Positions 16,384 through 23,094 of a stretch of 45,864 bases of DNA are shown here, in pieces. The translations under genes were made by a program, and so were the position numbers. Position 1 is the first letter of the stretch; each line of letters starts with the position of its first letter. The notes beneath the pieces were generated by a model. The model made no database searches. It was not told the DNA's origin and saw only the letters and a program-made list of their open reading frames with translations. Source of the DNA: JAYPLE01 sp047627515. GTDB taxonomy: Bacteria; Bacteroidota; Bacteroidia; Cytophagales; Cyclobacteriaceae. The stretch covers positions 1 to 45,864 of the forward strand of contig JBLHTU010000008.1 in assembly GCA_047627515.1 (NCBI GenBank). The letters are read 5' to 3'.

Positions 16384-16626
16384 TTAATGGAAATGTCCAT
16401 GTTCCTCAGACCAGACCTTTCCTGCTGGCGCCGGTCCATTGGGTCTGGTGGATTCTTGAGATGTATATATGCCATATGCCGCAATAACCAAAAGAGCAAG
16501 AAGCAACCCAATATAGAAAAGCGATTTATTCCAGGATCCTTTGGTCTTCTCATCTGATAAATGGCAATTCTTGTATTTCTTGCCGCTCCCGCATGGACAA
16601 GGATCATTTCTGCCCACTGTTTTCAT
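16384..16626 (-). CDS. Small membrane protein with SEC-C zinc-binding motif
   Basis: 80 residues. The N-terminus is a textbook SEC-C motif, [18 protein letters not shown], with ligands C10, C12, C21 and H22, as at the C-terminus of SecA where it binds zinc and SecB/ribosomes. A single membrane helix follows (about 35-54, [20 protein letters not shown]). The tail ([22 protein letters not shown]) ends in a His-rich HGHFH that could also bind metal. A stand-alone SEC-C domain joined to one helix is an uncommon layout. It lies between attachment copies 2 and 3. The function is unknown. Confidence 0.85.
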
Positions 16627-16896
16627 AATTACGGTTGTTGTTTAATGGAATTTACAGAAGAAATTTTATTCATCAAAACAAGGAGGGATATGGCCATATT
16701 AGATAGTATATCAGATCTTTATCATTGGGCATGCGCGTGAAATACTCGCTGTGCTTGCATTCTGTAAATCCATAGTTAGGTCACCCTTCTTGAAATTTTT
16801 CTAATTCTCTGATTGTAAGGTTTTGAAAAATTTTATTTACTCGGTCGATTTGTATGTTTTTCTACACTACTCCGTTGAAATTTAACTAAATAAAAG

Positions 16897-16918
16897 TTTT
16901 ACCTATCCTGTACCTATA
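16897..16918. repeat. Two tandem 11-bp repeats, candidate integrase arm sites (right)
   Basis: TTTTACCTATC and CTGTACCTATA follow each other with an 11-bp period, 48 bp inside attachment copy 3. They share the TxxTACC(T/G) core with the three left-hand repeats at 8557-8589. Confidence 0.5.
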
Positions 16919-16966
16919 TTTCATAAATATTTGTAAATAAGATAGTTAACCACTCATATTCTGATT

Positions 16967-16979
16967 CCAGACGAATCAC
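16967..16979 (+). repeat. Attachment-site-like repeat, copy 3 (right end)
   Basis: CCAGACGAATCAC is identical to 8421-8433, the 3' end of tRNA-Lys. Proposed attR: the original chromosomal tRNA 3' end displaced by integration. Confidence 0.62.
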
Positions 16980-16985
16980 TTTAAA

Positions 16986-17011
16986 ATTCCGACAACCGTC
17001 GGGATTTTTTT
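16986..17011 (+). terminator. Terminator-like hairpin after attachment copy 3
   Basis: ATTCCGAC (16986-16993) pairs with GTCGGGAT (16998-17005; one G-T pair), loop AACC, then seven T. It is probably the ancestral terminator of tRNA-Lys before the insertion. Confidence 0.78.
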
Positions 17012-17180
17012 GTTCAAGGCAATTTTTATTTTTTACCAATCAATGTGTTGATGTTTTGCTGTCCGAAAGTAATATCTCATAGAGCTAAAAGAGTTAGGCA
17101 TAAAAAATAGTAATCGCTTGCAATAAACAGTTTGTGGCACTTTATTTGACGTAGAGTTTTGAACTCCAAAAATATCATAG

Positions 17181-17915
17181 ATGAAAGCTTCCTCTTTTGC
17201 ACTTTTCCTTTTAATTCAAGTTGTTTTAATTCAAGCTTCTTTTGCTCAAGATGATCCACCAAAAGTAGATAAGGAGAAAGATCAAAATGTAAATGGCATC
17301 ATCATGCAAGGGAATTTGCTTCGGTCTTTTGATTTGGTAGAGGCTGAAACAGAAGGCACCTATCTGCTTCTGGATGAGTACGTAAGGTCAAGAGTCGACT
17401 GGTCTAAAACAGGCGAAGAGGGTTATACTGAACTGGGTAATTATCATCTTGACCTGGATCAGTTCGTCTTTCTTGAGGACGGTAAGCAAATGGGGGTAGC
17501 TAAGCAAAGAGTTGCTTCATTTACAGTTGTGATGGATGGTAAACCAGCAAGATTTACAAGTACTAGTCTGCTAAGTAATGATACTTTCGAAGGAAAGACT
17601 TCCTATTTACAAGAGCTCTTTTATAATTCGGCTAATTCTGCCTCCTTGTTGCAGTATTGGTACGTCAATGTAGTCCCTCCGAGCTACAACATGGCATTAA
17701 ATACGGGTAACAAAAACACGGTTTTAAGGCGAAGGTCACAGTTTGTTGCGCTAGTGAACGATAAGTATTATGTCAATTTCAAGCTCAAAAAGAAATTGAT
17801 CAAGGAATTGTTTTCAGAGGATTCAGCTGCATTGCTGCAGTTTGTCAAAGCAAATAATTTATCTGACTCTGAGGCTGATTTGATTCGTTTTTTCGAAGAG
17901 GCAAATAGGCTGTAG
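17181..17915 (+). CDS. Secreted hypothetical protein
   Basis: 244 residues with a signal peptide (MKASSFALFLLIQVVLIQASFA, cleavage before QDD). I do not recognise the family. The mature protein is mixed alpha/beta: a central FVFLEDGKQMGVAKQRVASFTVVMDGKPARF, an aromatic stretch (LQELFYNSANSASLLQYWYVNVVPPSYNM), a YYVNFKLKKKLIKELF segment and a helical end (ADLIRFFEEANRL). This pattern resembles small Bacteroidota periplasmic proteins of unknown role. It is the first gene on the chromosomal side of the island and is followed 135 bp later by the SiaB-like gene on the same strand. Confidence 0.75.
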   Translation: MKASSFALFLLIQVVLIQASFAQDDPPKVDKEKDQNVNGIIMQGNLLRSFDLVEAETEGTYLLLDEYVRSRVDWSKTGEEGYTELGNYHLDLDQFVFLEDGKQMGVAKQRVASFTVVMDGKPARFTSTSLLSNDTFEGKTSYLQELFYNSANSASLLQYWYVNVVPPSYNMALNTGNKNTVLRRRSQFVALVNDKYYVNFKLKKKLIKELFSEDSAALLQFVKANNLSDSEADLIRFFEEANRL

Positions 17916-18050
17916 CAACCAAAGAGATCTTCTTTTGTTGACGCTATTATTATCACCTACAAGGCTCAATACCATTGAATTACTTGCAATGGTGGGCATT
18001 TTTAACAACTTATTTGTACTTTAACGGATTGATTCAACAAGCACGCAGAC

Positions 18051-18626
18051 ATGAAACTTGATTTAAACGATCCACGCCTCCTCTTACTCTACAAAGGGAA
18101 CGTCACGCCTTCGCTTATTGAGTGGATCATAGAGTCACTGGAGCAAAGTGTGACAAACTTGGAGGAAGATCGAAAAGTAAAGAAAAAGTTGACAAATGTT
18201 TTTGTCGAAGCGTTCCAGAACGTAGGTAATCATTCAGAGAAATCTGAGGACTTGACAAGTGCTGATGTGATACTTGTACTCTCTATGGAAGACTACTACA
18301 AGGTGACAACGCAAAATCTGGTTGATAAAGCAGGCGGCGCCAAGATGGCTGCCAAGATCAATTTGGTCAATACATATAATGACGAAGAACTTAGGGAGCA
18401 ATACAAGAAATCGCTAGTTGAGGGCGAGTTTTCTGATAAGGGGACTGCAGGACTAGGCTTTATTGATATGGCGAGAAAGTCAGGGGAAAAGCTGCGATAC
18501 AAAATACAGCCTTTCAGTGATACTCTTGACTTTTTTGTGTTTGAGGCACGCATTCCCAAGCACCTCGAGGAGCGATCGGGAGATAGTGAAAAAGCTACCA
18601 GGAAGTCGCAGAAAATCAGCTCTTAG
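18051..18626 (+). CDS. SiaB family protein kinase
   Basis: 191 residues. The fold is that of a GHKL/HATPase-type serine kinase: an N-box helix KKKLTNVFVEAFQNVGNHS (about 45-62, with E53 and N57) and a G-box GTAGLGFIDMARKSG (about 131-145). SiaB-type kinases phosphorylate a small SiaC partner in Pseudomonas and so tune a diguanylate cyclase pathway. In Bacteroidota they occur in related partner-switching sets. No SiaC/DUF1987 gene, STAS protein or phosphatase is adjacent here, so the partner must be elsewhere. The last ~20 residues are basic and probably disordered. It stands alone, with convergent transcription downstream. Confidence 0.85.
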   Translation: MKLDLNDPRLLLLYKGNVTPSLIEWIIESLEQSVTNLEEDRKVKKKLTNVFVEAFQNVGNHSEKSEDLTSADVILVLSMEDYYKVTTQNLVDKAGGAKMAAKINLVNTYNDEELREQYKKSLVEGEFSDKGTAGLGFIDMARKSGEKLRYKIQPFSDTLDFFVFEARIPKHLEERSGDSEKATRKSQKISS

Positions 18627-18694
18627 TTGCAATTGCTGAACCAAGCAAGCAGCTAACTCTTCATAATCATTGGCTTTCTCATTATAGAAGGCAT

Positions 18695-18778
18695 ATGAGA
18701 GTCTCCTACATCAACAAGACAGGTCCGGTATTGAATGCAAGTAGGATCATGGAGATGTACTCTTTGCATTACAAATAG
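18695..18778 (+). CDS. Possible 27-residue small protein
   Basis: ATG at 18695 is preceded at a short distance by AGAAGG, an unusually good Shine-Dalgarno for this window, and encodes MRVSYINKTGPVLNASRIME plus seven more residues, ending in a TAG at 18776. It fills the gap between the SiaB-like gene and the convergent NMT1-like gene. There is no homology basis, and a frame of this size is common by chance, so it is recorded as a candidate only. Confidence 0.2.
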   Translation: MRVSYINKTGPVLNASRIMEMYSLHYK

Positions 18779-18786
18779 ATAAAATG

Positions 18787-19686
18787 CTAACGCAGATCTA
18801 TTGTTAGATCACTTGCAGTTAGCTTGGAATCATCCAAACTCTGCACTCTGAGCCAGTCCAGAAATGTATCCAGCACTTCCGGGTCAAGGATACCCCAATT
18901 GTCCATCCCGTAGTACTGATTGGCAGATTGCTGACTCTTAACCAAGTCAATCTTGGCGTCCACAGGTGACACATGAGGACGCAATATTTCAGCTGCTTGC
19001 TCGGGATGCTTCTGACAGAATTGAAATCCTTTTTTGGTGACTGCCAGGAAGTCCCGATAGGTGCTGGGAGATTTCTCTATGACAGATCGAGCACCAGCAA
19101 TGACAGGAGAGTATCCGTATGGAATCTTGTAGTCCGACAGATAGTGAGCATGAAGCTCAATGCCATCTCCTTCTGCTAGTATGCCTTCCCAGTTCATAAA
19201 TACCCATGTCGCATCACCTTTTGATTGAAGGAGGGTGTCCCAAATACCCAGTTTTCCTGGATAGGAAATTCTGATATCCCCATTGCCACCGTCATTAATG
19301 ATCATCTGTCGAACGATTTGATCTTCGTATCGCGCTTTATAGGACGCATAGCGTTTGCCATCTAGCTTGGCAGGACGATCAAGCTTGCTAGTTTTTAAGG
19401 TCACGATGGCGCTTGCGTCTTTTTGGAATATAGCACCTATTCCGACCAGATCGAGTGGCTCAGACTTTGTTTGGTAGCTCAAGAGGCTTTCTGAAGGACA
19501 TAGCGCTAGGTCAGCTTGACCAAGGTCTACTTTTTTGGCTGGGGTGAGTTGATAGTTGTCTTGCTCAACTGATTGTATCTCGACCGAAAGATCCAACTCC
19601 TGGTAATAGCCTAGAGCCTGTGCAACAAAAAAGCCTGTATGATTGGTATTGGGCGTCCAGTCTAACGCTAGTTTCAAAGTCTTCAT
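18787..19686 (-). CDS. NMT1/THI5-like substrate-binding-fold protein, no signal peptide
   Basis: 299 residues starting KTLKLALDWTPNTNHTGFFV, then AQALGYYQELDLSVEI, the standard opening of the NMT1/THI5 family (pyrimidine-precursor binding proteins and Thi5 HMP-P synthase). The rest follows the periplasmic-binding-protein fold (GQADLALCPSESLLSY, VIVTLK-type strands, WVFMNWEGILAEGDGIELHAHYLSDY). There is no signal peptide or lipobox, and no ABC permease or ATPase is adjacent. The lysine and histidine that fungal Thi5 uses in its GLKAMIH segment align with ALCPSES here, and no CCCFC motif is seen. It is thus unlikely to be a canonical Thi5. A cytosolic ligand-binding or enzymatic role is possible. 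A strong hairpin abuts its start codon. Confidence 0.8.
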   Translation of the reverse strand: MKTLKLALDWTPNTNHTGFFVAQALGYYQELDLSVEIQSVEQDNYQLTPAKKVDLGQADLALCPSESLLSYQTKSEPLDLVGIGAIFQKDASAIVTLKTSKLDRPAKLDGKRYASYKARYEDQIVRQMIINDGGNGDIRISYPGKLGIWDTLLQSKGDATWVFMNWEGILAEGDGIELHAHYLSDYKIPYGYSPVIAGARSVIEKSPSTYRDFLAVTKKGFQFCQKHPEQAAEILRPHVSPVDAKIDLVKSQQSANQYYGMDNWGILDPEVLDTFLDWLRVQSLDDSKLTASDLTIDLR

Positions 19687-19687
19687 A

Positions 19688-19723
19688 ACCAGTTCGATTT
19701 TTATTAGTAATAGACGAACTGGT
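19688..19723 (-). promoter_or_regulatory. Inverted repeat immediately upstream of the NMT1/THI5-like gene
   Basis: ACCAGTTCG (19688-19696) and CGAACTGGT (19715-19723) are perfect 9-bp arms 18 bases apart, ending one base before the ATG at 19686. A second inverted repeat, GGATACA/TGTATCC (19734-19740 with 19754-19760), lies just upstream. Either could be an operator or an mRNA structure covering the ribosome binding site. No TPP riboswitch consensus was found. Confidence 0.5.
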
Positions 19724-19837
19724 AAAAGGTTTTGGATACATGTGGATATTTCCTGTATCCTATGGCTAGCAGTTAGTATGCATCAACCGTCAAGTACGAT
19801 GGTCTAGCTAGTTAAGTATCTGATCATTTCACATTTT

Positions 19838-20608
19838 TTAGAAAACTTCGACCAGTCGATCAAAAAGCTTGTGAGTGGGTCTTGCATTGACTCCTTCTGC
19901 AAGTTTGAAATAATTGATCTGCGCCAATGTAGCAGATTGAACAGTCGATTGTATAATCCATTTTACGCCCTCTGTGCAAGGAGGTGTTGTGAAGGATCCT
20001 TCGTAATAGAAATGCTGTACATCTGGTTGGACAATGTCAGCAACATTTAGGGATTTACTCGTTTCTCTTTGATCTTTTTCTAGCGGAATGTCATTGATGA
20101 ATTGATCTAGAAATGTATTGGTTGCGCCAGCTTGGAACATGATGCTGTAGACTAGATAAATGGTATCCTGGTGTGCATGGACAAGGTGTGCTTCAAGTGG
20201 GTATTGCTCTCCATCGTAGTAGTGCTCAGCAGGCGTGTGAAAATGCATCTGCAGCAGTTGATAACGCTTTTCGTCAAAATCTAGATAGCTACCTGAGTCA
20301 TATTTTAGCATCACGGTATGCCCATTATTTTCTAATAGTTCATGTGTCGCGGTATAGCTGATCTGTAGTTTATGTACAGTGGTATCAGCGCTGGAAATAT
20401 TGACAGGTGATTGGTGCCTGCCGTCCTTGCATGGTTTGTACGCTCCATTCAAAGAAGCCCAAAAGTCATCGACTTCTTCCGCTTGGTAAGACCAAGCTGC
20501 ATGCGATGTTTGTTCAGGTTGTTTATCAGATTGACAGGTTGTTAAAGTGAGTAAGATGATGAGAACAGAGGGAAGGAGTAGGGGCGTATGCATGAAACAA
20601 ATGTACAT
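19838..20608 (-). CDS. Alpha-carbonic anhydrase, lipoprotein
   Basis: 256 residues from the ATG at 20608; Met6 (20593) is an equally possible start. A hydrophobic N-terminus ends in LTLTTC (C25), suggesting a lipoprotein. The alpha-CA core is complete: RHQSPVNIS (about 64), zinc ligands H122 and H124 in QMHFHTPAEH and H141 in EAHLVHAH, and GSFTTPPCTEGVKWII. C60 and C211 are placed to form the usual disulfide. The enzyme interconverts CO2 and bicarbonate on the periplasmic or outer-membrane side. It is on the same strand as the NMT1-like gene, 151 bp away, and divergent from the XRE gene. Confidence 0.95.
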   Translation of the reverse strand: MYICFMHTPLLLPSVLIILLTLTTCQSDKQPEQTSHAAWSYQAEEVDDFWASLNGAYKPCKDGRHQSPVNISSADTTVHKLQISYTATHELLENNGHTVMLKYDSGSYLDFDEKRYQLLQMHFHTPAEHYYDGEQYPLEAHLVHAHQDTIYLVYSIMFQAGATNTFLDQFINDIPLEKDQRETSKSLNVADIVQPDVQHFYYEGSFTTPPCTEGVKWIIQSTVQSATLAQINYFKLAEGVNARPTHKLFDRLVEVF

Positions 20609-20746
20609 TTTTCATTTTTGCTCTAAGATTGGGGAATTCACTGATCAAGTGAGAGGTCGGCCGTACGCATAAAAAGCATGATTTTCAGCACGGGGTACTT
20701 CCATTAAAAAAACATGAATAGAGAGCGTCAAGTACATCTTTATGGA

Positions 20747-20779
20747 AATGTCGGCCAAATGTCGGGTCAAATTCGACTA
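20747..20779 (+). promoter_or_regulatory. Phased 11-bp repeats upstream of the XRE-membrane gene
   Basis: AATGTCGGCCA (20747-20757) is followed directly by AATGTCGGGTC (20758-20768) and a weaker AAATTCGACTA (20769-20779). The 11-bp phasing places them on one face of the helix, 61 bp before the chosen ATG. It is a plausible autoregulatory operator; no experiment or consensus supports it. Confidence 0.35.
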
Positions 20780-20840
20780 ATTTGATGGGTAAATGCCAAC
20801 GACTCCTCGTCTTTTGTACCAGAACTTAAAAATATTCAAC

Positions 20841-21632
20841 ATGAAGCAACCCGAGTTAGGTAAAAAGATTGCTGACCTAAGACAAGATCAAGGTCTTACG
20901 CAGGAAGAACTGGTAGAAAAATGTAATATCAATGTCCGTACTATTCAACGCATCGAAGCTGGAGAGGTACAGCCTAGGTCATATACGTTGAAGACAATTC
21001 TTTCTGCTTTGTCTTCAGACCTTTCGGAGTGGGAAGAGGAGGCCAGCGATTTGGTGCAAATGGGGGACAAAAAGATGATAGCAAATCACTTGCAGCTGGC
21101 TATGGTTGGCGCGGTCGTTTATTTTCTAATTGGTTTTCCTGAGAGCTTTTTTGAATACATGCGAGCTATTGGCGAGGAGGACTTTGTTTCACCGTTGATC
21201 TATGCATTTGTGAAGACGCTAGCTGTGGGCTCATTTGCGTTACTGATGAGTGGCTTTTGGCGTATAGGGAAACTCTATCAGGAGTCCTTGCTCCAGTACG
21301 CTGCTCTAATTTTTGGATGTATTGCTATCCTCTTCAGTATTGCGGATGTCATTACTTATTCCGTTGGCTATATCGAGGCTGTTGGCTGGGTGGCTGCTCA
21401 GGTGATTGGATATGCAGTGGCGGGTTCATTTTTCGGGGCTACTTTATTTTTGATTAAAAAGCATGTAGGGGATATAGCTCTACTCGCTGGTGGGCTTGAA
21501 TTGTCAGTGGCTTTTTGTTTGATCACTTTTATTCTCTCGCCATTAGGTTTGATACTTAGCATACCAGCTGCGATGGTTGAGCTTATAATACTCTATAAAG
21601 TTAGGAAGAGAGTTCTGGAGGTGTCAATGTGA
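20841..21632 (+). CDS. XRE-family HTH protein fused to a multi-pass membrane domain
   Basis: 263 residues from the ATG at 20841 (MKQPELGKKIADLRQDQGLT); a frame open to 20793 is likely leader sequence. Residues 5-60 are a Cro/CI-type HTH (LTQEELVEKCNINVRTIQRIEAGEVQPRSYTLKTI). From about 80 on there are five or so hydrophobic helices (AMVGAVVYFLIGF, VGSFALLMSGFW, ALIFGCIAILFSIADV, AGSFFGATLFLI, LITFILSPLGLILSIP). A DNA-binding head anchored in the inner membrane suggests a one-component sensor. This HTH-plus-membrane layout recurs in Bacteroidota, but its signal is unknown. It is divergent from the carbonic anhydrase gene. Confidence 0.88.
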   Translation: MKQPELGKKIADLRQDQGLTQEELVEKCNINVRTIQRIEAGEVQPRSYTLKTILSALSSDLSEWEEEASDLVQMGDKKMIANHLQLAMVGAVVYFLIGFPESFFEYMRAIGEEDFVSPLIYAFVKTLAVGSFALLMSGFWRIGKLYQESLLQYAALIFGCIAILFSIADVITYSVGYIEAVGWVAAQVIGYAVAGSFFGATLFLIKKHVGDIALLAGGLELSVAFCLITFILSPLGLILSIPAAMVELIILYKVRKRVLEVSM

Positions 21633-21693
21633 TTTAATAGGAGGTTCTTAACCATTTACGAACAATCCTAAGCTAATTATGAAGGGTTGCGAA

Positions 21694-22146
21694 TCAAATA
21701 TACCTTATGATAATTTCGACTTTGTTTTGGCTTTCCTTTTTGACCTCGATCTGAAAATCGTCAATGGTAGGCCTACTTAGACCACCGTGGTAATAGTTGC
21801 TAAAGCCAAAGCCCTCCTTTGGAATTCCGATCCAGTTGTAATCCATCTCCATATTACCGTTTTCATCATCAAGGAGCGATAGCCCGTAGTTTCCTACAGG
21901 TAGCTTTACTGTTTGAGTAACGACTCCGTCGTGGATTGAGGACTTTTTAATTTCAAAGCCAAAATCGGCAGTTTCTGATTCAAAACTGGCTTGATCCCTA
22001 AATAGACCAATCAGTAGTTTCCCCTCAGTATTCCTTACATTTTTCACAGTGATGAACACATCTACCTGTACGTCGTTGCTCGCTAGAAATGTGTTGGGTA
22101 AACTCGCAATAAAAAGGGAAGTGAAGAGCAGAGTAAAAGAAAGCAT
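21694..22146 (-). CDS. DUF2141 domain protein, secreted
   Basis: 150 residues with an N-terminal signal sequence (MLSFTLLFTSLFIASLPNTFLA). The mature part is DUF2141: VFITVKNVRNTEGKLLIGLFRDQASF, then LPVGNYGLSLLDDENGNMEMDYNWIGIPKEGFGFSN. This is the conserved core, including DENGN-x-x-D and the G-I-P-x-E-G-F/Y-G-F-S-N stretch. The family is widespread in Bacteroidota and Proteobacteria, with a beta-sandwich-like fold and no established biochemical role. It is monocistronic, convergent with the XRE gene. Confidence 0.9.
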   Translation of the reverse strand: MLSFTLLFTSLFIASLPNTFLASNDVQVDVFITVKNVRNTEGKLLIGLFRDQASFESETADFGFEIKKSSIHDGVVTQTVKLPVGNYGLSLLDDENGNMEMDYNWIGIPKEGFGFSNYYHGGLSRPTIDDFQIEVKKESQNKVEIIIRYI

Positions 22147-22256
22147 AAATCAGATTTTCAGGCTATAACGTAGCGTTCATATCTTTGTTTTCTAAGCCGC
22201 TGAATTTTGTCTGCTTGGTACTTCACCAATGGATAGAAAGACCTTATTTCCTGTAC

Positions 22257-22910
22257 TTATTGCTTAATTGATTTGGAATACTCTGAGCCGGATAACATGA
22301 TATCTAGTTCTTCCACTGCTGCATGAAGACGCTCTCTCTTATCCTCTGCCGTTATTTTTTCATTTTTCTTTAGCTCCTCTATCAGCTCATAGATATGTCT
22401 CTCTGCCCTTAGCTCACCTGCATCAGAAAAATACATTGAATTACTAATATGTTCTAGGGCATACATGGCCGCATTTTCAGCGTCTTCTTTGAGACTATCG
22501 CGCTGATACACTTCTGATGCCCTTAGCTGAGCTAGAGCCAAAGAGTTCAAAGCATTGGCGAAAGCATGCTGCATATGCCTCTCGTCGATCTCTTTTCGCT
22601 CAAATTCAGCAATCAACACTTCAAGATCCATGATGGCAAATTCGATGGTTTCATTGCTGTAATCATCCATATCCTTTTCGATGATCTTCATGGCATCAAT
22701 CGCTTTGTGGATATAGTCTATGGTAGTCAATCGTTGACCGTAGTCGATGTAGTAATGGGAAGCATTTCTCAGCATATGATCTGGCAAGACAGCATACTCG
22801 TTGACGGCAGGATGCTTCTCCATTTCAATCGTTTCGTAGTAGGAACTTTTGATGCCTAAGATTAAGACAAAAAATATTACCAACGCGATAAGGAAATTTG
22901 CATTTTTCAT
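22257..22910 (-). CDS. Membrane-anchored helical protein of unknown function
   Basis: 217 residues. One N-terminal membrane helix (ANFLIALVIFFVLILGI) is followed by a nearly all-alpha, charged domain rich in Glu/Lys and Ala (IDYIHKAIDAMKIIEKDMDDY, FANALNSLALAQLRASEVYQ, LKEDAENAAMYALEHISNSM, AEDKRERLHAAVEELDIMLSG). The helical pairs resemble TPR or coiled-coil bundles without a clear repeat consensus. No enzyme motif was seen. It probably works as a periplasmic scaffold. It is not tightly linked to its neighbours. Confidence 0.7.
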   Translation of the reverse strand: MKNANFLIALVIFFVLILGIKSSYYETIEMEKHPAVNEYAVLPDHMLRNASHYYIDYGQRLTTIDYIHKAIDAMKIIEKDMDDYSNETIEFAIMDLEVLIAEFERKEIDERHMQHAFANALNSLALAQLRASEVYQRDSLKEDAENAAMYALEHISNSMYFSDAGELRAERHIYELIEELKKNEKITAEDKRERLHAAVEELDIMLSGSEYSKSIKQ

Positions 22911-23094
22911 AGAGATATGCTTTTGGCAGTTGGGTTTTTACTAGACTAGGTTGCCACAATTAAAGATACAAAAGATTTATGCAACGCTCAATTTCATCCG
23001 TAACAATCCCCTTTTATTAGGCATTTGAGGTCGTGTCAATAAACTCATTACGCTTGGCTTTAGATTGCCTGAGTAGAAGTTCCTACAGAGTTAC

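Larger units (their letters stand above)
8423..16979. mobile_element. Probable decayed integrative element/genomic island at tRNA-Lys
   Basis: Seen: the last bases of tRNA-Lys recur as direct repeats at 16222-16236 (15 bp identical) and 16967-16979 (13 bp identical). 11-bp tandem repeats lie inside both ends, and a tyrosine-recombinase N-terminus with a premature stop begins at 8722. Known: many integrative elements of Bacteroidota enter tRNA 3' ends through tyrosine recombinases and leave such repeats. Inferred: an ~8.5 kb element now fixed in place. Its cargo is a two-component system, a redoxin-like/lipoprotein pair and a SEC-C protein. No relaxase, phage structural gene or intact integrase remains, so it should not be self-mobile. 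Confidence 0.68.
16627..17180. other. Right end of the island and junction with chromosome
   Basis: No gene seen. The stretch contains the right-hand 11-bp repeats (16897-16918), attachment copy 3 (16967-16979) and a terminator (16986-17011). The last 170 bp lead up to the gene at 17181. Confidence 0.6.

Noticed and set aside
16212..16487. 91-aa plus-strand ORF across attachment copy 2
   Set aside because: It reads through the terminator hairpin and antisense to the clear SEC-C gene.
16222..16980. Additional tRNA genes at attachment copies 2 and 3
   Set aside because: Only the last 13-15 bases match tRNA-Lys; no D, anticodon or T arm precedes either copy.
19687..19837. TPP riboswitch before the THI5-like gene
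   Set aside because: The conserved TPP motifs (CTGAGA, ACCTGA, GGGAA-type) are absent; only simple inverted repeats are present.
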